64,000 nucleotides of DNA from Verrucomicrobiota bacterium (GTDB taxonomy: Bacteria > Verrucomicrobiota > Verrucomicrobiia > Limisphaerales > UBA1096): NCBI GenBank assembly GCA_030749225.1, contig JASMKO010000028.1, positions 47,004 through 111,003 on the forward strand. Direction: 5' to 3'. The notes under the pieces were generated by a model, which had not been told where the DNA came from, did no database searches, and was given only the letters and a program-made list of their open reading frames with translations. This document shows, piece after piece, positions 53,161 to 61,884 of the stretch (positions are counted from its first letter, which is position 1; each line of letters begins with the position of its first letter). Position numbers and translations under genes: made by a program.

Positions 53161-54273
53161 ATGAGCGACCCGTCCTTTAACATCGCCGTCGTCGGCCTCG
53201 GGTTTGGAGCCGAGTTCATCCCCATCCATCAGGCGCATCCGAATGCCAACCTCGTCGCCGTCTGCCGCCGCAACGAGGCGGAGATGAACGCGGTGGCCGA
53301 CCAGTTCAACATCGGGAAACGCTACACTGACTACGACGAACTGCTGAAGGATCCGGAGATTGATGCCGTGCACATCAACTCCCCCATCCCAGATCACGCC
53401 CCGCAATCGCTCAAGGCATTGCGCGCCGGCAAGCACGTGATGTGCACCGTGCCGATGGCCACCACCATCGAGGAATGCGAGGAGCTGTGCAAAGCCGTCG
53501 ACGAGACCGGCCTCAAGTACATGATGGCCGAGACGGTCGTCTACAGTCGTGAGTTTCTCTTCATCAAGGAAATGTACGACAAGGGCGAGCTGGGCAAACT
53601 TCAGTACCTCGCCGCCAGTCACCCGCAGGACATGGACGGCTGGCCGAGCTACTGGGAGGAGATGATCCCGATGCACTACGCGACGCACGTCGTCAGCCCG
53701 TGTCTAGGGATGGTCGATGGACTCGCCGAGTACGTCAGCTGTTTTGGTAGTGGCACCGTGCGGGATGACATCGCGCAAAAGAGCGGCAACAAGTTCGCCG
53801 TCGAGAGCTGCCACATCAAGGTCAAGGACAGCGACCTCTCCGCGCACATCTGGCGCTTCCTCTACGACGTCGCCCGCCAATACCGCGAGAGCATCGACGT
53901 GTACGGCAGCAAGAAGAGCTTTGAGTGGACGCTGGTCGAGGGCAAGCCGAGTATCCTGCACGTGGCCAAGCGCCCCGAGGCGGAGATCCCCGAAAATGTG
54001 GACATCCCCGACTACGCCCACCTGCTACCGGAGCCGATCCAGAAATTTACCCAGTCCATCGAGGACGCCGACCATCTGTCCTTCGTGCAGGGCGGCGGCC
54101 ACGGCGGCAGCCACCCGCATATGGTGAATGAGTTTCTCAGTGCACTCTTGGAGGACCGCGATCCCTGGCCCAACGCCAAGACCGCTGCCAACTGGACCTG
54201 TGTCGGCATCTGCGCCCACCAATCCACCGAACAAGGCGGCATCCGCGTCGACCTCCCAGCCTTCACCCTGTGA
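53161..54273 (+). CDS. Gfo/Idh/MocA-family oxidoreductase
   Basis: A 370-residue protein with the N-terminal Rossmann motif FNIAVVGLGFGAEF, VDAVHINSPIPDHAP, and GKHVMCTVPMATTIEECEEL in place of the usual EKP motif (the Lys is not seen). The C-terminal alpha/beta part has MIPMHYATHVVSPCLG. The family oxidises or reduces sugars and inositols with NAD(P). It is followed after 29 bases by an MFS transporter on the same strand, presumably co-transcribed. PVC genomes hold many such enzymes. Confidence 0.88.
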   Translation: MSDPSFNIAVVGLGFGAEFIPIHQAHPNANLVAVCRRNEAEMNAVADQFNIGKRYTDYDELLKDPEIDAVHINSPIPDHAPQSLKALRAGKHVMCTVPMATTIEECEELCKAVDETGLKYMMAETVVYSREFLFIKEMYDKGELGKLQYLAASHPQDMDGWPSYWEEMIPMHYATHVVSPCLGMVDGLAEYVSCFGSGTVRDDIAQKSGNKFAVESCHIKVKDSDLSAHIWRFLYDVARQYRESIDVYGSKKSFEWTLVEGKPSILHVAKRPEAEIPENVDIPDYAHLLPEPIQKFTQSIEDADHLSFVQGGGHGGSHPHMVNEFLSALLEDRDPWPNAKTAANWTCVGICAHQSTEQGGIRVDLPAFTL

Positions 54274-54302
54274 TTTTTTCCTTAACCCAAAACCTATAAA
54301 CT

Positions 54303-55859
54303 ATGAGCACAGAAAACGAGAGTAACGGTAAAAATATGTTCCTCTTTTGGGGCTGTTTTGTGGCGCTAATCGCGACCGCATTCGGCTTTCAAGCCCGGTT
54401 CTTCCTAGTGGGAACCTGGCAGGATCTATTCCAACTCACCGAAACCCAAAAAGGTGAGATCATCGGGGCAGGCCTCTGGCCGTTTGCCATTAGCATAATC
54501 CTGTTCAGTCTGGTCATTGACAAGATTGGTTATGGGAAGGCGATGATATTCGCCTTTGTTTGCCATGTCATCCAGGCGTTGATGCTGTGGTTCGCCAATG
54601 GCTACGGGATGTTGTACTGGGGATCCATAATCGGCGCTCTGGGTAACGGTACTATTGAAGCGGTGATTAACCCGGTGGTCGCCACCATGTTCGCAAAAAA
54701 GAAGACCAAGTGGCTCGCCATCCTGCATGCCGGCTGGCCTGGCGGCCTCGTCATTGCCGGACTGTTGTTCATGGTAGTGGGCAGCGCCAATGATGCGGGC
54801 AATTATCAGAATTGGCAACTTCTAGCTGCGCTTACCCTGCTGCCGGTGATTGTCTACGCGGTCATGCTCTTCAAGAAGGAGTTCCCGGTCAACGAACGCG
54901 TTAAGGCCGGTATCAGCTTCAAGGAAATGTTGCAGGAGCCGGGTATTCTTGGTTGGGCCGTCGCGGTCACACTGGTGGTTCTGGAGCTGGGTCGCGTGCT
55001 GATCTCCCCGGACAACGAAAGTGCCACTCTTATCAAGATCGTCGCCATCGTCGTCCTGATCGTCCCGTATGCGTTATACGTTAAGGCACTAGGTAACCTG
55101 ATGTATTTTTTCCTGCTGCTGGTCATGACCTTGCTGGCCACGACTGAGCTGGGCATCGACGGATGGAGCCGCGAGCTGATGGAAGCCAGCTTCAAGGATT
55201 CCAGCCTCGACCCGGCCCTCGTTCTCATCTACACCTCATTGATCATGATGATCCTCCGGTTTTTTGCCGGGCCAATCACCCACAAGCTGCCGCCGTTGAA
55301 TCTCCTGGCGGTGAGTGCATTGGTCGCCGCCATCGGGGTTTATGCCCTGGGAGCCGCTGGTACGTTCGGCATGATCTTCGTCGCCGCTACCATTTACGGT
55401 TTTGGCAAGACCTTCTTCTGGCCGGCAACGCTGGGGTTCGTTTCGGAGAGGTTTCCACGCGGCGGCGCCATGACGATCAACATGATCGCAGGAATCGGCA
55501 TGCTGAGCGTGGGTACCATCGGTGCCCCCTGGCTTGGCTTTGTGCAGGACAAAAACATCGGCGAGCAGGCGCAGGAGGCTAATCTGGATGTGCTACAGGC
55601 TGAGGAGCAAAAGTTCGTGGGGCTGATTTCCTACCCCGCCATCGACGACGCGAAACAACAAAGCTTATCCGAAGAGGACAAGAAAAAACTGTCAGACATG
55701 CAGGGCTCAGCAAAGAACAACGCCTTAAAGACAGCTGCCAGTCTGCCGATCGCCATGCTGATCTGCTACCTCATCCTGATATTTTACTTCAAAAGTCGCG
55801 GTGGGTATAAGCCCATCGAACTGGATGTTGGCGACGACGCCGAGGCGCAGGAATCTTGA
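54303..55859 (+). CDS. MFS transporter
   Basis: A 518-residue protein with about twelve membrane helices, e.g. MFLFWGCFVALIATAFGFQA, GLWPFAISIILFSLVIDKIG, TIEAVINPVVATMFAKKK, and the late ALKTAASLPIAMLICYLILI. A hydrophilic loop of about 65 residues (GEQAQEANLDVLQAEEQKFV and following) interrupts the last helices, which is unusual. It is presumably the importer or exporter of the sugar handled by the oxidoreductase encoded just upstream. A strong terminator follows. Confidence 0.85.
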   Translation: MSTENESNGKNMFLFWGCFVALIATAFGFQARFFLVGTWQDLFQLTETQKGEIIGAGLWPFAISIILFSLVIDKIGYGKAMIFAFVCHVIQALMLWFANGYGMLYWGSIIGALGNGTIEAVINPVVATMFAKKKTKWLAILHAGWPGGLVIAGLLFMVVGSANDAGNYQNWQLLAALTLLPVIVYAVMLFKKEFPVNERVKAGISFKEMLQEPGILGWAVAVTLVVLELGRVLISPDNESATLIKIVAIVVLIVPYALYVKALGNLMYFFLLLVMTLLATTELGIDGWSRELMEASFKDSSLDPALVLIYTSLIMMILRFFAGPITHKLPPLNLLAVSALVAAIGVYALGAAGTFGMIFVAATIYGFGKTFFWPATLGFVSERFPRGGAMTINMIAGIGMLSVGTIGAPWLGFVQDKNIGEQAQEANLDVLQAEEQKFVGLISYPAIDDAKQQSLSEEDKKKLSDMQGSAKNNALKTAASLPIAMLICYLILIFYFKSRGGYKPIELDVGDDAEAQES

Positions 55860-55886
55860 GCCGGTAAGTTGCAAGGAGTTTTATGA

Positions 55887-55912
55887 GGGCGGCCGGTTGG
55901 CCGCCCTTTTTT
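55887..55912 (+). terminator. Rho-independent terminator
   Basis: A perfect eight-pair stem GGGCGGCC / GGCCGCCC with a GGTT loop (55887-55906) is followed by six T residues. It ends the oxidoreductase-MFS operon 27 bases after the stop. A palindrome copy follows at 55917-55926. Confidence 0.93.
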
Positions 55913-56012
55913 GTGGCTTGGCCAAGCCGGGAACCGCGAATAGAAAAACCGGTAACCACGGAGTAATCCCAGCTTGTCTGCGATCACCTGGCCACTTAGC
56001 GTCTGCGGTTCC

Positions 56013-57044
56013 ATGCAAAACGTACTTATCTCCGCAATGCTCGTGACCGTGTCTGCCGGTAAGGACAACGCCCTGCAGCTTTATGAACTCCAGCCCGATT
56101 CAGGGAAACTAGTGCACCACGCCAAATACAGACTCCCCGGCTCTCCCGGTTCGCAATTCGTCAGCCCTAACGGGCAGCGGCTGTACGTCTCGGTACGCAG
56201 CGCCAACAGCGTGGCGGCTTTTCACATCGACCGTGCCGGGATGAAGTTGGTCTCGCTTGGCCTGACTAATATCGATGCCAACGCTGCATACGTGGCCACG
56301 GATCAGACCGGTAAAACGTTGCTCTGGGCCAGTTACAGCGGCGGCGTGGTGGGCAGTCATGCGTTGGCGGCGGATGGCTCGGTCAAGCCGGGTGCACTCA
56401 GCCGGATCGAGACCCAGCGCTGCGCGCACGCCATCCTCACGGACACCTCCAATCGCTTCGCGTTCGTGCCTCACACCGGCCCGAACGCCGTCTACCAATT
56501 TCGCTTCGACGCCAAATCGGGGAAGCTCACAAAAAATGACCCACTCACGGCCAGCCCTGCCGCTGGGCTCGAGCCCCGGCATCTAGTTTTTCACCCCAAG
56601 TTGCCAATCGTATATTGCGACGATGAAAAGGGGGATAGCGTCACCGCGTATCATTTCAACCGGGAGACTGGACAGCTCAAGGCATTCCACACGCGCAGCA
56701 CGTTGCCAGCGGGTTTCGATGGTAGCCAGAACACCTGTGCCGACATCGAGATCACCCACGACGGTCGTTTTATCTACGCCTCCAACCGGGGTCACAATTC
56801 CATTGCCGGTTTTTCGGTAGATGCAAAGTCTGGCAAACTGACGAGCATCGGGCAATTTGCGACCGGGAATACGCCTCGCTCATTCAACCTCAATCCGGAC
56901 GAGCAATGGATGATTGCCGCCGGGCAGCGTTCACACGATCTTCACGTTTACAAGCGCGACTCAACGAGCGGCAGGCTGAAGCGAATTCATCAGCAGCCCA
57001 CTGCTCAGGGGCCGTCGTGGGTGCAGTTCATTCCGGCAAATTAA
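56013..57044 (+). CDS. Lactonase-family seven-bladed propeller (YbhE/Pgl-like)
   Basis: About 343 residues from ATG 56013 (MQNVLISAMLVTVSAGKDNA). Blades read ELQPDSGKL, AFHIDRAGMKLVSLG, QFRFDAKSGKLTKND, AYHFNRETGQLKAFHT, GFSVDAKSGKLTSIG, each with the pattern typical of the 6-phosphogluconolactonase YbhE family. GLEPRHLVFHP and ADIEITHDGRFIYASNRGHN carry the conserved acidic, His and Arg positions. It would open a sugar lactone; no signal peptide is evident. It converges on the microcompartment operon. Confidence 0.85.
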   Translation: MQNVLISAMLVTVSAGKDNALQLYELQPDSGKLVHHAKYRLPGSPGSQFVSPNGQRLYVSVRSANSVAAFHIDRAGMKLVSLGLTNIDANAAYVATDQTGKTLLWASYSGGVVGSHALAADGSVKPGALSRIETQRCAHAILTDTSNRFAFVPHTGPNAVYQFRFDAKSGKLTKNDPLTASPAAGLEPRHLVFHPKLPIVYCDDEKGDSVTAYHFNRETGQLKAFHTRSTLPAGFDGSQNTCADIEITHDGRFIYASNRGHNSIAGFSVDAKSGKLTSIGQFATGNTPRSFNLNPDEQWMIAAGQRSHDLHVYKRDSTSGRLKRIHQQPTAQGPSWVQFIPAN

Positions 57045-57066
57045 CCGACTTTGCCTTGGCCAAGCT

Positions 57067-58320
57067 TTAGCGCCCAAGGCGCTGGCTGTGGTATGCTAGA
57101 CGTTGAACCGGCGTCATGGCAGCGAAGTCCGGTCGCCCATCGGCCTTGGTTGGCCAAGTACTGTCCACAAGAGTTGCTTCGTCGGCCGGCTTGGTGCGCT
57201 TGGCCAAGGGGTTGGCTGGCATCGTCACACTGGTCTTGCCGCCCTCGTCCCCGTAGCGCATCGACTGCTCGGTCAACTCAAGATCCTTTTCCAACCAAAG
57301 CTTGGGTGCGATCCCCTTCCCCTGCAGCACGCCGTGGTAGGCGTGAACGGCTTCCTCGGGCGAAATCTTGTCCTCCGAAATCAACCGGAGAAACTCGATG
57401 AAAGCCAACTGATGCTCGGCGTTGTTGATCTTGCGACCGAAGAGGGCCAAACGCGCGCCGTACTTTTTGGCATCGTGCAGCAGTCGAAACGCGTCGTAGG
57501 TCGTACCCGCACTGCCGCCCAGCACGCCAACCGCCATGTTGGGGTCGTACTGGCAAATCTCCTCCATGTAGCGCGGGCCGTGGTAGACGATCTTGAGGAA
57601 AACCGGCCGCCCGGCCTCGGTGATCCCGGCCAGGGTGCGCAGGATCTGGTCGTTGATGAACTCGCCCAGCTTCTCCGGCGGGATACCGCTGTCGACGTTG
57701 GGATCGAACACCTCGAGAAAGTATCGAAACCGCTTACGCTCGGCCTCCTCGCGAAACGCATGGAACGCCTCGAGTGTCCGTTTGTCCTGCTCGAGGTCGT
57801 TGAGATAAGTGACGGAGTACAGGCCTAGGTTGGCGCCGGGAAAATCGCTGCCGTCCCGGTCGCAGTCCAGTTGGCCACATTGTATGTGGTCGATGCTCGC
57901 GGACCGGAACGGCTGCGCCGGTTGGCTCAGGTAGTTGCCGTGGCGCGCGGCCCACACGTCGGTCGCATCATTGGCACGGGCGGCCGGGGTGATGTGGGAG
58001 TCGCGAAACAGGCCTTCCTTGATGGTGAGTTGCTCGTTGACATGCGCCGACATGAGCATGATGTCGACCAGCCCCTGCGCCACCACTTCGCGGATAACGT
58101 CGAGGAACTCAGGCAGGTTGCGATGGCCGAACTCGTCGCGCGACCAAATCTCCGGCGAGAACTGCGCCGGGTGCGCGCCCCGGCCGGAAAGGTATCGGCG
58201 GTGGCCAAGTGCGCGGACGCCAAACGCCATGTCCGGATCCTTGGCATCGGCGATGACAAACGAATCGCGCGCGGCACGGTTTCCCCTGTAGGCAGCCAGC
58301 TTGACATCGAGCGATTTCAT
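57067..58320 (-). CDS. Unassigned TIM-barrel-like protein of the microcompartment locus
   Basis: About 417 residues starting MKSLDVKLAAYRGNRAARDS. I do not recognise a named family. Strand-like segments recur in a barrel pattern: VDIMLMSAHVNE (86-97), LGLYSVTYLND (166-176), FRYFLEVFDPN (198-208), PVFLKIVYHGPRY (239-251, with Lys243), NMAVGVLGGSAGTTYDAFRL (261-280) and GARLALFGRKI (288-298). The Lys in a strand and the following glycine-rich phosphate-type loop resemble class I aldolases of DeoC/FbaB type, but this is inference. It follows the aldolase gene by 25 bases, with a 14-base palindrome between them, and is the last gene of the operon. Conserved proteins of unknown function occur in planctomycete-type BMC loci. 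Confidence 0.75.
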   Translation of the reverse strand: MKSLDVKLAAYRGNRAARDSFVIADAKDPDMAFGVRALGHRRYLSGRGAHPAQFSPEIWSRDEFGHRNLPEFLDVIREVVAQGLVDIMLMSAHVNEQLTIKEGLFRDSHITPAARANDATDVWAARHGNYLSQPAQPFRSASIDHIQCGQLDCDRDGSDFPGANLGLYSVTYLNDLEQDKRTLEAFHAFREEAERKRFRYFLEVFDPNVDSGIPPEKLGEFINDQILRTLAGITEAGRPVFLKIVYHGPRYMEEICQYDPNMAVGVLGGSAGTTYDAFRLLHDAKKYGARLALFGRKINNAEHQLAFIEFLRLISEDKISPEEAVHAYHGVLQGKGIAPKLWLEKDLELTEQSMRYGDEGGKTSVTMPANPLAKRTKPADEATLVDSTWPTKADGRPDFAAMTPVQRLAYHSQRLGR

Positions 58321-58324
58321 TCGG

Positions 58325-58338
58325 CGCTTGGCCAAGCG
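58325..58338. repeat. 14-base perfect palindrome copy between operon genes
   Basis: CGCTTGGCCAAGCG lies between the aldolase stop (58346) and the start of the unassigned gene (58320). It is the extended form of the repeat family; the same form is found at 2551, 4842, 17147 and 63416. Confidence 0.9.
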
Positions 58339-58345
58339 CAACGGC

Positions 58346-59401
58346 TCAGCCCTTCAGTCGGTTCATGATTTCATCGGTGACGGCCTGCACAACGCTCTCA
58401 GCCTCGGGGTCGCGCGCCGGCTTGGCACTGCTCCCGCCGGAGGCCGGTACGGCGCAGGTAACACCGGGACGCCATTCGTCGTTGTCGCACAGTTCGCACT
58501 CCTTGAGGCCGATGCGCGGATCCGGCACACCGAGCGTCTGCTTGATGTCGAGCAGATCCTTCAGGTGCTTCGACGAAAACTGCTTCGGCTGCACACCGAG
58601 TTGCGTGGTCACGATCACGGTGCGGCAGTAGGCCTCGACAATCTCCATCTTGAAGTAGGCGTCCTCGATGCTATGGCTCCACGAGACCACGCCATGGTTT
58701 TCCATGAGCACGGTGTTGTGCTCGTCCACCAACTCGGCGACCTTGCGCCCCATCTCCATCGTGCCCGGCGTCTCGTACGGGGCGATCGGCACGCGGCCGA
58801 TGAACACCTCAATCTCCGGGATCATGCAGGTCGGCGGCTGAACGCCGGCCACGGCGAAACCGGTGGCATATGGCGGGTGGGCATGCGACACAGCGCGGGC
58901 CTTGGGCTGCGCCTTCATGATCTGCAGGTGCATGAGAATCTCGCTGGTGCGTTTTTTCACGCCGGCGAGCTGGTTGCCGTCGAGATCCACGAGGCAGAGA
59001 TCCTCCGGCTTCATGAAGCCCTTGGACACCAGCGTCGGTGTGCAAAGCACGACGTCCTCGGTGAGGCGGATGGAGAGGTTGCCGCCATTGCCGTCTACGT
59101 AGGCCCGCTGCCAGAGGCGACGGCCAATCTCGCAAATTTGCTCCTTGAGCGCGTGCACAGCGGGACTGTTGAACAATCGCTCGAGGTCGGCTTTCGGGCT
59201 GCTAGCGCGGATAGATGAATCGATGCCATCGTCGTTAACCCCACTCTTGACCGGGCTCCCGTTACGCTTGGCCCGATCCACGCCCAACTCGTTCATCCGA
59301 TCCCGCGCCGAAGGCGTCAGGATGGCGTCAGCCGGAATATTCCCCAAGCCTCCTCCACGGTGCAAATCGTCAATATCTTTGGCGCTGTAAACTTTTTTCA
59401 T
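58346..59401 (-). CDS. Class II aldolase of the microcompartment (fuculose/rhamnulose-1-phosphate type)
   Basis: About 351 residues. The N-terminal 42 residues (MKKVYSAKDIDDLHRGGG, then IPADAILTPSARDRMNELGV) resemble the LTPSAR motif known from EutT- and EutQ-type compartment proteins. Residues about 75-290 are the aldolase: YVDGNGGNLSIR, metal ligands His173 and His175 in AVSHAHPPYATGFA, and His236 in VLMENHGVVSW. The C-terminus, ESVVQAVTDEIMNRLKG after a Pro/Ser-rich linker, is an amphipathic helix typical of an encapsulation peptide. It would cleave the 1-phosphate sugar to DHAP and lactaldehyde. ATG 59401 was chosen over TTG 59410. Confidence 0.88.
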   Translation of the reverse strand: MKKVYSAKDIDDLHRGGGLGNIPADAILTPSARDRMNELGVDRAKRNGSPVKSGVNDDGIDSSIRASSPKADLERLFNSPAVHALKEQICEIGRRLWQRAYVDGNGGNLSIRLTEDVVLCTPTLVSKGFMKPEDLCLVDLDGNQLAGVKKRTSEILMHLQIMKAQPKARAVSHAHPPYATGFAVAGVQPPTCMIPEIEVFIGRVPIAPYETPGTMEMGRKVAELVDEHNTVLMENHGVVSWSHSIEDAYFKMEIVEAYCRTVIVTTQLGVQPKQFSSKHLKDLLDIKQTLGVPDPRIGLKECELCDNDEWRPGVTCAVPASGGSSAKPARDPEAESVVQAVTDEIMNRLKG

Positions 59402-59411
59402 CCAGTACAAA

Positions 59412-59714
59412 TTATTTCATTGGGTTATGATACACGGTGTCCACCAGCGCGGCGTTGATGGCGTCGATCGGCATCGACTCCGCAAACGGCGCGGAAGCCT
59501 CGCGCCCCTCGATGAACCCGATCGTCTGCCCAACGTCGCCGCCCAGTGCATCGTACACCACCAGACTCGGCTCAGCACTCAACTCCTCCGGCGGATCGTC
59601 CCCGCGCTGGAAACGGTCGCGGGTGTAGGGATTGACCACCAGCCAACGTCCACCCTCAAAGCAAGGGATCGTCTGGCTCAGAGTCACCCGGCCGATGACC
59701 TTGCCCAGCCTCAT
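59412..59714 (-). CDS. BMC-P shell pentamer (EutN/CcmL family)
   Basis: A 100-residue protein starting MRLGKVIGRVTLSQTIPCFE, with the family's DALGGDVGQTIGFIEGREA and a C-terminal helix. BMC-P pentamers cap the vertices of polyhedral microcompartments. The start overlaps the stop of the upstream BMC-P gene (ATGA at 59711-59714). It is the longest-insert version of the three, with a 20-residue loop of Pro, Glu and Ser near 40-58. The aldolase gene begins 11 bases downstream of its stop. Confidence 0.93.
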   Translation of the reverse strand: MRLGKVIGRVTLSQTIPCFEGGRWLVVNPYTRDRFQRGDDPPEELSAEPSLVVYDALGGDVGQTIGFIEGREASAPFAESMPIDAINAALVDTVYHNPMK

Positions 59715-59989
59715 GCGGCCCCCTCCTCCTGAGTCTTGTCGATAATGCCGGTGATCATCATGCGGACCGGGCTGCGATCGTCGCCGACCGTGCGGCGCGC
59801 GGCCAGGCCGTCGGAGGAGACAATCACGCGCTGGTGCATGCCAGCCCCGTGCGGGTCGATGGCAATGATCGGCGTGCCGTCGTTCTCGCCCTCGAGGTTG
59901 ATCGGCTGGCACACCATAAGCCGCCATCCCTCAAGGCTGGGATGCTTGCGGGTGGCAACCACGTTGCCCTCGACTCGTGCCAGGCGCAT
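59711..59989 (-). CDS. BMC-P shell pentamer (EutN/CcmL family)
   Basis: A 92-residue protein: MRLARVEGNVVATRKHPSLE, IIAIDPHGAGMHQRVIVSSD and MMITGIIDKTQ match the EutN/CcmL fold, a short beta barrel forming pentamers. It begins two bases after the aldehyde dehydrogenase stop and overlaps the next BMC-P by four bases. Three BMC-P paralogues in one locus is characteristic of the planctomycete/verrucomicrobia compartment. Confidence 0.94.
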   Translation of the reverse strand: MRLARVEGNVVATRKHPSLEGWRLMVCQPINLEGENDGTPIIAIDPHGAGMHQRVIVSSDGLAARRTVGDDRSPVRMMITGIIDKTQEEGAA

Positions 59990-59991
59990 GC

Positions 59992-61485
59992 TCAGTAAAT
60001 CCTCAGGTTATCCACCATCACGCACCGGCGCACGCGGGTGAAAGTGCGCGGGTTTGTCACGCCCTCGCCGGTCGGCGTGGCGATGGAAAAGCTCAGGTAG
60101 CCCTCGCCACCCAAGCCAAGCCCGGCCATGCTCGGCCCATTCTTCACGAACAATGTCGTGTCAAGTGCCCGTCCCATCGCCGTCATGTGGTTGACATCGT
60201 GCGAATGGATGATGGCTGTGTGGCGGTAGTTGTGCTCGGATTTCTTGGCGGCCTCAATGCCTTCCTCGACGCTGCCCACGCGCACGATCGGCAGCATCGG
60301 CATCATTTGCTCCTCCTCAACGAAGAGATGATCAGCGCTCGTCTCCGCGAATAACAACTGCGTACCAGCCGGGGCATTGATCCCGGCGGCCTGCGCCAGC
60401 ACGGGAACATCCTTGCCGATAAAATCCTTGTTGGTCGCGGCATGACCGCAGCCAGCACCCTGCCCTTCCGGGAATACAAACGCGGCCTGTGTCAACGCAC
60501 CGAGTTCTGGGTCGTTCAACCGAACTGCGGCATGGCGTTCCATCGCGGACATGAAGGCATCCGCGACACTGTCCAGGACGAACACCTGTTTTTCGCCGAG
60601 GCAAAGCAGGTTGTTGTCGTACGAGGCTCCCTGCACCACACAACGGGCGGCACGATCGATATCGGCGGTGGTATCGACGAGCACCGGCGGGTTGCCCGGC
60701 CCGGCGCAGATGGCGCGCTTGCCGGTCTGCATCGCGGCCGCTACCACGCCCGGCCCGCCGGTCACGCACAGCAGGCGTACGTTTTCGTTCGCGCACATTG
60801 CCTTGAACGACTCGAGCGTTGGCTGCTCGATGATGCATGCGATGTTGCTGATGCCGATGGCACGATGGATCGCCTCGTTAAATTTGCGCAGCGCCATCGC
60901 GGCGCAGCGGCTCGCCGACGGGTGAGCGTTGAACACGACCGCGTTACCGGCGGCGACGATGTTGACAATGTTGCCGGCAAGCGTCGGGATCGAGTGGGTT
61001 GATGGCGTCACCGCACCGACGACGCCGAAAGGCGTGAATTCCTCCAGTGTTATGCCGTGGTCGCCGCTGCGCCCGTCGGGGTGCAGCCACTCGACGCCCG
61101 GCACACCGCGGATGATCTGCAGCTTTTCAATCTTGTGGTCGATCCGGCCGATCTTAGTCTCCTCCAGCTCGATGCGGCCCCACTCCTCAGCGTTGTCCTC
61201 GCACAGGCCCTTGACGATCTCGATGACCCTACGGCGGGCCTCTACGCCCTGCTCCCGCAGTTGGCGGAACGCCGCGGCCGCGGCGTCGCACGCCTCTTCG
61301 GCGGTCGAAAATACTCCGAACTCCCGACTCCCGCTGCCGGCCTTGGCCTGGCACGAGCAGGAACCGTCGTCACCGGCCGGCTTGGCCAAGGGCGCCTGGG
61401 TAACGACCGGCGTGCCGTCGCCCAGACGGCCCAGCACATCCTCAATCACATCGCGGATCAGTGTTTCATTCACTGCGTTTGCCAT
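59992..61485 (-). CDS. CoA-acylating aldehyde dehydrogenase, PduP-like, with encapsulation peptide
   Basis: A 497-residue dehydrogenase. Residues about 5-21 (NETLIRDVIEDVLGRLG) form an amphipathic helix followed by a Pro/Ala/Gly-rich linker with CSC (43-45), the layout of an encapsulation peptide. The catalytic Cys is 295 in YDNNLLCLGEKQ. Cofactor elements are EEFTPFGVVGAVTPSTH and LLCVTGGPGVV. It oxidises aldehydes to acyl-CoA with NAD+ and CoA. In the planctomycete compartment the aldehyde is lactaldehyde from fucose or rhamnose. The upstream gap of 61 bases holds degenerate palindrome copies and no strong ribosome-binding site. Confidence 0.94.
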   Translation of the reverse strand: MANAVNETLIRDVIEDVLGRLGDGTPVVTQAPLAKPAGDDGSCSCQAKAGSGSREFGVFSTAEEACDAAAAAFRQLREQGVEARRRVIEIVKGLCEDNAEEWGRIELEETKIGRIDHKIEKLQIIRGVPGVEWLHPDGRSGDHGITLEEFTPFGVVGAVTPSTHSIPTLAGNIVNIVAAGNAVVFNAHPSASRCAAMALRKFNEAIHRAIGISNIACIIEQPTLESFKAMCANENVRLLCVTGGPGVVAAAMQTGKRAICAGPGNPPVLVDTTADIDRAARCVVQGASYDNNLLCLGEKQVFVLDSVADAFMSAMERHAAVRLNDPELGALTQAAFVFPEGQGAGCGHAATNKDFIGKDVPVLAQAAGINAPAGTQLLFAETSADHLFVEEEQMMPMLPIVRVGSVEEGIEAAKKSEHNYRHTAIIHSHDVNHMTAMGRALDTTLFVKNGPSMAGLGLGGEGYLSFSIATPTGEGVTNPRTFTRVRRCVMVDNLRIY

Positions 61486-61546
61486 GTTGTTTTCGTCGTT
61501 TTAACGGCTTGTCGTTCCGCTTGGCCAAACGATTGGCCTAACGCAG

Positions 61547-61870
61547 TCAGCCGCCGTTTTCGTTCTTCGCATCGTAGATAACCTGGCCAAGCGCGTCGAC
61601 GGAATCGACAATGCCGACCACCACCGCATCCACCGGGGCACTCTTCATGTTGGGAGCCAGCCGGGCGGAGCTGCCTTGGGTAAACATCACCAACTCCCCC
61701 TCGCCGGCACCAACCGAGTCGACCGCCACGATGGTATTTTTACCGGGGCGAAACCGGGCGGTGTCGTTTTCGTCGACCAGTTGAGGCCGGACGAGCAGCA
61801 GCTTGCGTCCGCTCAAGCCGGGGTCCTTCTTGGTCGCCACCACCGACCCCTCTACTCGGGCAAGGAACAT
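61547..61870 (-). CDS. BMC-P shell pentamer (EutN/CcmL family)
   Basis: A 107-residue protein: MFLARVEGSVVATKKDPGLS, TIVAVDSVGAGEGELVMFTQ, DAVVVGIVDSVDALGQVIYD. The GAGEGELVMFTQGSSAR loop is the pore-edge signature of EutN/CcmL. The Shine-Dalgarno AGGGAGG at 61878-61884 (minus strand) overlaps the stop of the upstream BMC-H gene, coupling the two. Confidence 0.94.
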   Translation of the reverse strand: MFLARVEGSVVATKKDPGLSGRKLLLVRPQLVDENDTARFRPGKNTIVAVDSVGAGEGELVMFTQGSSARLAPNMKSAPVDAVVVGIVDSVDALGQVIYDAKNENGG

Positions 61871-61877
61871 GCCAGCG

Positions 61878-61884
61878 CCTCCCT
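61878..61884 (-). promoter_or_regulatory. Strong Shine-Dalgarno of the BMC-P gene at 61547-61870
   Basis: AGGGAGG on the minus strand lies seven bases before the ATG and overlaps the stop codon of the upstream BMC-H gene (61883-61885). Good ribosome sites are rare in this window; this one should favour high shell-protein output. Confidence 0.75.

Noticed and set aside
56013..57044. Lactonase as part of the microcompartment operon
   Set aside because: It is on the opposite strand and converges on the operon, so it is not co-transcribed. A metabolic link remains possible.
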